The notes under the pieces: model-generated
Told to the model about the DNA's origin: nothing
What the model saw: the letters and a program-made list of their open reading frames with translations, nothing else
The model's database searches: none
Program-made: the position numbers and the translations under genes
In this document: piece by piece, positions 50,856 to 60,900 of the stretch
Position numbering within the stretch: position 1 is the first letter of the stretch
Layout: each line of letters starts with the position of its first letter
From: Thamnaconus septentrionalis
Lineage: Eukaryota > Chordata > Actinopteri > Tetraodontiformes > Monacanthidae
DNA: 64,000 bases
Reading direction: 5' to 3'
Assembly: GCA_009823395.1 (NCBI GenBank)
Contig: CM020510.1
Location: 11,094,773 to 11,158,772, forward strand

Positions 50856-53800
50856 TCACTTCCTCCTTCCGGATCGGCGCAGGCGCCCAAGAGCGGAAGA
50901 AAAGTGCAAAGCTGACCTCTCGCGAAGCGAGAGAGAAGTTCTGGAATCTGGGTCGGCCGAGGAGGCCGACGTCGGCTCTGAGGTGGAAGGGATGCGATGC
51001 TCCGCTGACACGTTGCTTGCCTGTTTAAGGACTGACGGCGGTTGGACAGCTTTACTCTGAGCAACAGGCCCCTCAAATCCTCCCTGAGTCCCCTTTCCAA
51101 GTCCCTCCAGGTGGGCCTGGAACGTTGAGGTCTGTTGTTCCAGGGAGAAGAAACTCTCCTGCACTTTGTCAAACTGCGAGCAGGGAGAAGAGCTGTGAGT
51201 CCTGCCGGGTTCCCGGTCCTGCAAACAACATTTGTCTGTTTGCTTTGCGTACCTGCTCAATGTTGGCCTGAAGCAGCAGCTCCGGCCAGACCGACTCACT
51301 GCTGCGGCTCACGCTGCTGCTCGCATGAGTGTGACTCCAGGTTAGTTCCTGTGAAGCACAGCAGAGACTGGGTTTTTTTTTCCAGCACAAACAGCGGATC
51401 AGAATGCAAATGGAATCTATGAAAGGGATACTTTGATTTCAAATGAAAATTCACCCGTTTACTACTCAGAAACATACTGTCGACAAGGACTTTCAGGTGT
51501 TCCACTGTTTGTGAGGGCCAATCTAAGTATCACAAAGACACAGCAGCTGTGTAATTTCTCTTTAAAAACTTTTTTTTTTTTTTTTTTTTTTAGCCAAAAT
51601 AGTCACTTTGTCTAAACAGGAGACGTGCATGTGGATCTAGCAACTGCATCATGTTCAGCCTGGATCTAAACTAGGTTGTTGAATTTGTAAGAGGGAGAAG
51701 AATGTGGCTCCTGGCCAGGAAGCTGCAGTGGATATTTTGGCTAAAAACATGTTGTTCACGTCTCTTCTGCATTTTCCACATAGGTCACATGACACAAGCT
51801 GTACGAAGGATGTATAAGATAACAAGAAAATGAAAAAATTTTTGATAGTTTTCTGGGTTGTTTGGGTGTTTATTTTGAAGACCATATCAAAAGCAGGGAG
51901 TAGCAAATAGGTGAAAATTCTACTTTGACCTCCTTCAGTTTCAGTCTCTTTATTCGTGTGATGTGAGAACTCGAATACCTGCAGTAGTTCCGTGCTGTCC
52001 TTCAGGTGATTCTGACAGCCCTGTAGTCTGCTTGAGTAGAGGCCTATAGCAGAGGACAAAGCCTTGGCCAAACACACGATAAGAACATAACAAACTGTCC
52101 TCAAAGCCAGCGATAAGCAGATAATCATCACGATTCACAACAACATTCACATGAGGTCAAATTATGTCACATTTCTTTGTTGCAACTCAACAGACGGGCC
52201 TGCAGACACTCTTACCTCTAAATCTGCCCAGGCCGAGGCCAGGTCCTTGTGGCCTGGGCCCCAGTGTTTGCTGAGCGTGACCCCAGTGTGGAGCACCTCC
52301 AGCCGGGCCCACAGGCCGCTGATGCCCTCCAGCATGTCCTTGACACTGGCTTCAAAATCCTGCTGCACCTGGACCAGCGCAGCCAGCGACTCCATCCTGG
52401 ACGGAGGAGAGTTTCAGCTTCAGAGAGAGTGGAAAAGCAGCAGGTGACGCGTCTTCGGGATGTCGGCCTTCACCTCCGCTGCAGGTAGGCGTGAATGAGC
52501 TTCGCTTTGTCTGTCAGCGCAGAGTCGTGAGGGAGCGCCTCCGCCGTCCCCGCTGAGAATACATCAGCATCCTGAAGTGTCTGAGACACCGACTACAGAG
52601 AGAGAGAGAGAGAGAGAGAGGGGTCATGTGGTTTGGTTCATATGAGGGCACTGATGGAAGGAGAGTCTTTAAAATGCAGCTGCAGCTATACACTAATATT
52701 GCCATTAATAATTGTTCAGTATCGTTGATTGTTGAAAATGTAAGTATGTTTGGCTGGTTCTTGGCCGAGCCAGTCAGCACATTCAAAAACAATCAGGGTC
52801 AAAGTGGAGATGAAATATGGCACCACGATCCAAAATGGCTACTGTACAAAACAGAATTTCTGATCGGCCTGTAGCAACACAATAAGCTCAATATAAAGAG
52901 TATCAGTCAAGACACAAACACACACACACACATACACACACACACGGAGGCACAACGTGAGATTATCTCCTGTCTGCCAGTCTGAGTGATTCGGCGTGGT
53001 GCCGTGTGTCGCCTCGGGGCCAAGGACCTGAGCACCGTCTCCTTAACAAAGACTCACACACGCTGATCTACATGCACACAGCGACTGAACATAGACACCG
53101 TCGCTGGAGGCGAGTGAGTGTGCGAGCCGCACGCAGGCCGTTTCATCTCTCCCGGGTGTCCTCACTTCTCTTACCTCCAGCCTGGAGAGGAGACACTTCA
53201 AGTGGGGCACGTCTGCGTCTGACAGGGGCTCCTGGAGAACACACACCAGCAGACTGTCAGCCAGGGCCACGGCCACTGGGACACTGCGCCCTGATTTCAT
53301 TGGCTGGGACATCCTGGAGAAGTAAAGACAGGGAAACTGAATGAATGAAGATGTGTATGGATTTATATTTCTTTCAAACTTGTTTCTAATGGTTTAATTT
53401 TTTTTCTGGTGCAAATATTTCAGTTCAAGTTGGTGTAAAATGTACTTTTTTGTTTGTTTGTTTTCGAAGTGGCATCCTTCAAGGCCCGGTGTGTGAGATT
53501 TACAGGGAACGACTGGGTTAAACAAAACACACCAAATTCAATTGATAAAATTAAATGATTGTGGAATAATTCACTGATTACATACACAAATATTTACGCA
53601 GGTCCACTTGTAAGGAGGCAGCGGCATAATGTGGCACAAGGTATCGATAGCCTGGAATGTAGATCTTTCATTTTATCTATTTGGCCTGCGCTGTGCCTTC
53701 TCACCCCTAGACGCCTTTATATTTTACACAGTGAGCCTTCATTTAACAATAAATGGGATCATTTCAGAAAACAAATATCTTTGTTCCTCCTCTGGAAAGA

Positions 53801-55454
53801 TTTAGAATTAAATGAAGGACAGAGAGAAACTGAAGTGAATGCCTGACCGTGTGTACTGGTTATTCCTGTTCTGAGCCACAACCTCCTGCGGGAACCTCTG
53901 CTCAGGCTCTCCCTTGGAAGGAATGGAAACAGGAAGCGCAAAGAGAAAACACAATTAAATTGAACGGCGGGGTCGTGTGATGTTCTTCTACATGCGTGAC
54001 TGCTAACCTGCTTGGGTCTTCGCCACAGGCGACTCCTCAGGACGTGTATGCAGCTTCCCACGGCCAACCACAGCAGGCACAGGAGCAGCAGCCTCCAGAA
54101 GACGTGAGCCAGCAGCAGATAAGGGTGCAAGGGCGCCTCTGCCTGGCAGATTGACAGCACTACACCTACTAGAGCGAAACTGTACCACTCTTTGCAGGGA
54201 TGCAACACTCCCAGCATCAGGGACCGGGACGTTTGCTGTGACTGAAACCCTGCTGGCGTTTCATAGGAAGAGCTGCAGGAAAGAGGCGGCAGGGGACAAA
54301 CAGCAGCTTGAAATAAGGTTTGAAATAAATGTTAGAAAAACATCGTATTTAATCTCTCAAAACATCTATTTAGAATTGAAAGCTACGGTAGGGTTGCCAT
54401 ACTTGCCAATTTAGCTTAGCCAATTTAGCCAACTTAGCTTACACAAGCTAGAACAGGGGAGGGCAAACTTTTTGACTGGTATGGCCACATTGGGTTCTAA
54501 AATGTGACAGAGGGGTCGGAGCAGCAGCAGATGGATGGAGTGTTTTAGTGACCCACTTCATAGGAGGAAAAAATATATCATGGGATATGTAGAAAAAAGA
54601 ACTTGTGGTTCAATGTCAATTGACAATAAACCAAAGCAAAGTTATAACAATATCAGCTCCACGGTATTTAGCTCTTTATTGAAATGACTCTTAAAACACT
54701 GGATGAATGAAATACAGCTCTTGTATTACTTTCTTATTATTAACATAATTTCTTCAAATTTGGCAGGCCAGATCAAAAAGTTTATTGGGCTGCACATGGC
54801 CCCCAGGCCGTAGTTTTCCCATGCCTGGGCTATAACCATCCAGTGGTGTGACAGCGTGAGATAGACAGACATTAAATGTGTGTCACACGCCAGAAGTCTG
54901 TCAGGTGGCAACCCTGAGCTACAGATATCTCACTTTTTTAAAAAGCTCATGAACCCAAATGCATCATTTTAAAAAGCTTGAATGGGACTTACTTTCCATA
55001 TAGTGTTGGATTTTATTGATTAAGATAAGATAATCCTATAGTTGTCCCACAGTGGGGAAATTTCCACCATTACAGCAGCAAAGTGGATAGCAACGCACAT
55101 AAACATTGTAAACAAGTACTATAGAAAGTATATGTGAACCGTTATAACAAAAGAAAATATAAAATAGAAGACATTTGAAATTTAATATTGCATTCTTTTT
55201 TGTGTGAAAGAAGTGTTGTTGTTTTTTCTAGGCTTCCCTCATATCCGATCTGACACCTGTTTCTGATTTGCTGATTTGAAATGTAAGGCTAAGAAGCTTG
55301 CATACCTCTGTAACTCCGACCACTGGACAGCTGCTACTCCTCCGACACCATTCCTTGTCCCCTCCATCCATCTAGGGCCCAGGTCCCAGCCCCCTTTCAG
55401 TCCCTCTGTCGCCCCTCCTCGATGTTTTGCTTTGAAAACCGTCATGCGAGGCAT
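50856..55454 (-). CDS. Unrecognised membrane-hairpin / spectrin-repeat-like protein, 471 residues, 9 exons
   Basis: Predicted from splice signals and phase. Exons: 55454-55306, 54272-54008, 53912-53848, 53313-53175, 52592-52474, 52396-52216, 52062-51979, 51348-51253, 51173-50856. They total 1,416 nt, with GT-AG junctions and compatible phases throughout. Residues 79-93 and 101-128 are hydrophobic and separated by a short AEAPLHP turn: a membrane hairpin followed by a basic cluster (129-137, RSRLWRRPK) that suggests the following part is cytosolic. Residues 161-400 are predicted helical, with Trp and Leu spacing like spectrin repeats (W..LE.L; DLASAWADLEALSSA; SSRLQGCQNHL). The C-terminus (about 400-471) is Ser/Thr-rich and ends in a basic GRLRRSGRRK. 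The start is the first ATG of its frame after an in-frame TAA; a second ATG lies three codons downstream. No catalytic motif is visible. It could be an anchoring or scaffolding protein, but the function is unknown. Exon 1 is the least certain part. Confidence 0.83.
51570..51591. repeat. Poly(T) tract in intron 7 of the 471-residue gene
   Basis: About 22 consecutive T on the plus strand (A in the sense of the gene). Confidence 0.85.
52594..52620 (-). repeat. (CT)n polypyrimidine microsatellite before exon 5 of the 471-residue gene
   Basis: A (GA)n run on the plus strand, so (CT)n in the sense of the minus-strand gene. It runs directly into the TAG acceptor of the exon starting at 52592. It serves as the polypyrimidine tract, as the CT run does in intron 19 of PRDM10. 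Confidence 0.8.
52913..52945. repeat. (AC)n microsatellite in intron 4 of the 471-residue gene
   Basis: AC dinucleotides with one AT interruption. Confidence 0.9.
53481..53739. mobile_element. Short MITE-like element in intron 3 of the 471-residue gene
   Basis: The left end (AAGGCCCGGTGTGTGAGATTTA) and the reverse complement of the right end (AAGGCTCACTGTGTAAAATA) form an imperfect terminal inverted repeat around about 260 bp. The ends match a short non-autonomous repeat common in percomorph fish, recalled from general knowledge. A truncated relative starts at 26605. The target duplication is not clear. Confidence 0.6.
54454..54827. mobile_element. Non-autonomous hAT-like element in intron 1 of the 471-residue gene
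   Basis: The left terminus CAGGGGAGGGCAAACTT is matched by the reverse complement of the right terminus (CAGGCATGGGAAAACTA). The flanks AGCTAGAA and GGCTATAA agree at 6 of 8 positions, which fits an old 8 bp hAT target duplication. It is the same family as the shorter copy at 48257. No transposase reading frame remains. Confidence 0.65.
55012..55150. mobile_element. Dispersed fish repeat fragment in intron 1 of the 471-residue gene
   Basis: AAGATAAGATAATCCTATAG, TCCCACAGTGGGGAAATTTC and TTACAGCAGCAAAGTGGATA match a repeat common in percomorph non-coding DNA. It is probably the 3' portion of a retroelement. Class not assigned. Confidence 0.45.
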
Positions 55455-56968
55455 CGGAGCGGCGCACACGCTGACATGTTTGGGTTAAAGTGCCGCGGCA
55501 GCAACTTGAACATACACACATACAGTGAAAAGCGATTAGACGCGTGACATGACAGGCTTGTCGCACTGGTTCCACGAGAAGATTGAAGTTTCCTTTATTT
55601 TTTTCACTTCCCACATTCCAGCTTTGCAGGAATGTGACAGACATAAAGGTGAGTGATTGTGCTAGGACAAGCCCAGCAGCGACGCCCAGACAAAGCAGAG
55701 GGCGGCAGCTACCTGAGTCACGTTTCCACGCCCGTGCTGACCTATTATTAGATCACACCCTGTGTGAAAAAAGCACAGCATTTATAATTCGTCCCCAAGT
55801 GACACAGGTCGACCAGTCAGAGTGTGTGTGTGTGGGGGGGTTCTCTTCCCAAATCATCAGCACTCTGACATAATTGAGGTTAACCTCGTTTCGTTTTGTT
55901 TGTGAGGCTCAATTATGGCAGTTAATTCTAGTTAGGCGGAACTAATTTCAGATTACTGAGGTCGTGCTGCCACCTAACAGTGAGTGAGGGAATAACAGCC
56001 AGGCAATGACCCAACCTCAGCAAGACATCTGGAGATTGTTTGGTGGGTTATTGGAGAAGAGGAAAAACACAATGGAAGTTTTTCTAACTGCAGCAAAGGA
56101 TTAAGATCTGAAATATTGATGACGTTGCTGTTTTGTCCTTATGGACCAGAAATAGTGCATTGAAGTGTATTTCACAGTGCCGATGTTTGGGCAACAGACC
56201 GAGAACGGTGATGCAGATATTTTAAGAATGTTACTTGCATGTGTGCCAATAAAGATTAATTTTTGTTATTTAAATAAAAACATGTACCCCTTTAAGAAAA
56301 AAAATGAATCTGTCTTTAATTTCTCTAACGTCTTGGCATCTTACAGACACATAAAACTGTGCTGGTCATTATTACATCTCCATCTGAGTTCAGAATGTCC
56401 ACAAAACAAACTCATTAATTTACATCACATTATTGACAACAAGTCTCAACATCTTTACATTATTCCAGGTTACAAAAGTGAGGCAAACAAAATGCTTTAA
56501 ATATGGGTGAAAAGAAGCTCTTCGTCAACAAAGCCCTCAAGAGGGTCTTTTCATCAAACATTGTTTGGATATCTGCCTTTTCGGTCCACTAGTATTCACA
56601 TGATCCACCATTATTTTTTCGGTCCACAATTATTCACATGATCGAAGAATTAAATAAGGGAAACAAACAACTGAACATACATAAAACTTTAAAGAAAAAA
56701 AAGCTACCTCAAGGAATACTAAAGTGTCAGCATGGAGGCTGCATGATTGATAACACGATTGACCCAACCTGCCACCAGAGGGTGATCACAGGAGATGTTT
56801 CTGAGAGTTTACATAATCCTTCTTCCTCTTGTGGTCACTGGTGCGGCTCCGTGTGCATATAACGGTTTGTTAGTTTGTGCGTAAAAAGCTTCTGAGGTCT
56901 GCATGCAGAATCAAGTTTGTAGGTCTGCGGCAGAAACGCGGCGCTCCGACCCCTCCGGCGGGCGCGCA
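55455..56968. other. Intergenic spacer between PRDM10 and the 471-residue gene
   Basis: Should contain the PRDM10 3' UTR (next to 56968) and the promoter of the downstream gene (near 55455-55700). On the minus strand an ATTAAA at 56315-56320 and an AATAAA at about 55593 are the candidate PRDM10 polyadenylation signals. No TATA box is evident before 55454. Confidence 0.45.
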
Positions 56969-57687
56969 TCAGGGTTTGCTGACGTGCACCTCACTGGCGC
57001 CGCTGCCGTTGGTGGTGGTCGTGATGATGTACTGCGTGGTGGTCGGCTGGCTGGGCGTTTGCTGCTCCAGCTGTTCGCTAGGAGCCTGGGCCGCGTTCTG
57101 GGGTTGCACCGTCTGTTTGGTCTCCAACTCGGTCTGACCGTCAGAGATCACGTAGTGCGTCTGCAGGGACCGAGACGAGAGTTGTACAGGACGTTACCCA
57201 CCCCATCGGCCACCATGTCAAACGATGAAAAGTATGAGAACTTGACATTGCATTTGGGTGATGCCATTTGAAGATGAATAAACGAGAAAACACAGGCTGC
57301 GTTCAGACTGCAGGCGAATCTGATTCCAATCCGATTCCTTCTCAAATCCAATTTTTAGGGCTGACTGTCCACTGTTTTTAGCAAGTGTCCAAATAAGATG
57401 CTAATGAGATGAAATTGTGAGCAAAGTATTCCAGTGTTACTCACCGTCTTCACCTGGTTGCTGTTGACTCCTGATACAGGTGTGCTTGCTTCAGCTATCA
57501 CATATTGCGCATGAGGTAAAGCCATCATCTGAATTTCAGATGCTGTGAGACCCAAAGAAATAAATACATATATGGATATTAGACTGGCAGGTGCATCTTT
57601 GAGGCGTCATCACTTGCAGTGTGTGACTCACAGTAGCCCCGGTAGTTCCAGTTCCCGGGGATGTAAGCGTGCTGGACCGTCCCCTGC

Positions 57688-57782
<95 letters not shown>

Positions 57783-57890
57783 AGCGCCGCTGCTCTGCAG
57801 AGTGTGGCTCTGAGCTAGCGTCACAGGCGTCAGCTGGGTGGGGCTCAGCTCCTGACTAGGCTGCTGGGAGGTGGGGCTTAACGGCTGACT

Positions 57891-57931
<41 letters not shown>

Positions 57932-60900
57932 AAGGTCAGCAGCACAATCAGCCCGTTATCGAGCTTGCAAATGACTAATGTGTGAATTTTACCTGCGTCG
58001 ACGTCTGTCCGTGTCCGGAGGGCTCGGTGACCTGGATGTGTTGCACCTGAATAGAGTGCTGGCTGTAGCCGTGAGGGTCCTGCAGCTGGCCGACATCCAC
58101 TGTCTGGTGCTGAGAGTGTGGAGAGGAAGCCTGTGCAAGCAGAAAAATGTCTTACTGGCTGACACATTCTCAATCACACACACAAAAAGAATTCAGGCAC
58201 TGCTGCATTTCTCATTATTGACTCAAATGATAGAAAATCAATCATTGTGGGCCTTACCGGAGCCACCTGCACCACTTGCAGCTGGATGTGTTGAGGCTGA
58301 GACAAGGTGCCTCCTCCTGCCTGAGAGACGGGGATGTACTGGATCCTCTGGTAGTCTCCCTGCGGCGTGCGGTAGTCGGTGGTCAGCGTCTGAGAGAGCT
58401 CCGTCATCGCCTGAGTCAGCAGATCTGTGGTCTGTGAAGAGTGCCAACCCACAGTCAATATGAACTCAGATTTGTCTTAAATATAATTTTTATGCCTCCA
58501 TAGAATCCAACTGTTTCACTAGTTATCTTTAATTGTGTCTGTCCCTTTGTTAAATGCTGTTGTTGCAGCCCAAGACCAAGTTCCTTCAGGACAATTAACT
58601 ATATCTTATCTTAATATATGTTTTGTATCCAAGTGTGGGTAATATTGGTGCATATGAACATGTGTGCAGATAATTGATATGTTTTGTGAATTTTTTCTTC
58701 TTTACTTTTCCCAAGTCAGCTAAATCTGGTACAAAACATATTTTGTCATCTTGAGACTGATGTTATTTTGAACACTGTCCCTAATACAAACAAACTAAAC
58801 CACTGTATAAAACATTTTCAGGGCCTGCAAAAGCTGAAATTGCCCACCAGATTTATACACTGACCCCTGCAAAACCCTTTTCGTATTGCTCAGACATGTG
58901 TGGTATGCAAGTCTCAGGCTCTCTTTCTTACCACCACAGCCTCGGCTGTGGCGCCGTCAGTGCTGATGACGGCGGGGGTAGTGCTGATGACGGCCGTGGT
59001 CAGAGGGGCGTGGATGGTGTTGGCAAGTTGCGCAAACTCTGGATGCTTTTTCCTGATGTGCTGAACCATCTTTGTCTGAGGTTTTGAAAAGAAATGCAGA
59101 GAGTTTGCAGCAAGCATAGGAGATGTGGGGTGAAAAAGAGATGCATGGTGCTCATATCTGCACAGAGTGCTGCGACGTGTCCCGCGGGTAGATCATCAGA
59201 GGCGTAGTTACCTTGCTGCTGTACTGCTTGGCACAGTGCGGGCAGCAGACGGGTGCAGAGGCGATGGTGCCGGTCAGCTGGGTGTGGGTGCTCAACATGG
59301 GGTCGGGCTCTCCGGGTGCAGCTGGACGTAATTTCCGGATGCTGGGAGGCAGTTCAGCCCCGGGGTGGTTCTTCAGGATGTGAGCTTTCCTTTTACTGGC
59401 ACTCTTATACACCTGCAAAAGGAAGCAGATCAAAACGTTCATAATGTCATGAAGGTTTAGTGTTTTAAGTCCAAAAATAAAAAAAATTAAAATTAAAAGC
59501 TTGACTGTTTGCTTTAGCTCACTCTTTTCCACAGTGCAAAATGTAAGGTGGCAAACCTTGTCGCAGTACTGGCAGAAGTAGTCTCTGTTGGGCTTGATGA
59601 TTGGCAGCGTCAGTTCGGGCACGTCGTCGATGCGCATCTCTGGATGTCGCTTGGAAAGATGATTAACCTGCGGCACACAACGCAAACAGTCGGCCCAGGG
59701 GAAACTCACATCAATGAGTAAATCCAGTGTCTTCACCCACCAGCATCCCCCGGCGTCTGAACCCCATCATGCACAGCCTGCACTTGAACATGAAGCTCTC
59801 GAAGTCGGTGGCGGCCACTTTCCTCCCCTTGACGGCCTTGGAGCGGTGGTTTCGGTCGGCTTTCTTGGCCTCTCTGTCGGGGTTGTGCATGCGCTGCATG
59901 TGCTCCCGCAGCTTATCCTTCCTCTTCAGACCCAAGAAGAGAAAGAATCGACCCATTAGGACTCAGACGTATCAGAAAAAGGCCTGAAAAATGCATCTCA
60001 CCTTAAACTGTTTTCCACACGTCGAGCACAGGAAGTCCTTGCGATCGGAGTGGCGTAGCATGTGCAGGCGGAGCTTGTCAGGGCGGCAGAAGGCCTTCTC
60101 ACAGTTGGGACACGGAAAGATTTTCTCAGAGTGGAAGCAGCGGATGTGCTTCTTCACCTGTGTGGGACAAGATGATGTAGTTTCTTTTTTTAAACCAGAC
60201 TTTTCCATCTTCGATTTATTTTAAACTTCCATTTCAAAGAAAAATGTAATAGGATTTTACATCAACCAACCTGGATGAAGTCGTCAAACATCTTCTTGCA
60301 GGCAGGACAACTATAGCCGCCGTCCACTTCGTGCACGCGCACGTGCTCCTTGAGCAGGTCCAGCCGCTCGAAGGTTTCGGGGCACAAGATGCAGGAGAAG
60401 GAGCGGCTGTCCGTGTGCATCAGCAGGTGGTCCTCCAGGGCCGAGTCGCTCATGAAGCTTTTGGTGCAAACGTGGCAGGAGAAGGTGTAGGCATCCCGGC
60501 CGTGCACCCGCAGGTGCTGCTCCAGCTTGTCTTTGTCCCGGAAGGCCTTGCCGCAGTGGGTGCACTTGAAAGGCCGGAAGGTTTTCCGGATGAAAAGGTG
60601 TTGCAGCGCCGCATTCTGCAGGTGCAAAACAGAGACTTGAGAGTTACGATGGGGGGGGGGAATAAAAGGTGGTCTTTGCCGGTTAGCTGACGGGGCGCGC
60701 GAGGCTGACGGATGCAATGGAGTGTGCAGGAGGAGGCATACTCTGATCAACAGATGAAAGTTTACGTTTTGGCTAAATGGCAAAAAGCAGTTTTCTTTTC
60801 AATTTGTGTTTTTCACGGCATCCCACCTACCTGCACATCCATCTGCTAGGAAAGCAACGTTTAGGAAGAGAGACACATTTTATTTTTTTAAAAAAAGGAT

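Noticed and set aside
57545..57859. Plus-strand open frame with a long alanine run
   Set aside because: It is the exact antisense of the PRDM10 polyglutamine exon. Its length comes from the repeat.
58087..59444. Plus-strand open frames over the PRDM10 zinc-finger and Gln-rich exons
   Set aside because: They are antisense shadows of exons proven by phase and homology on the minus strand.
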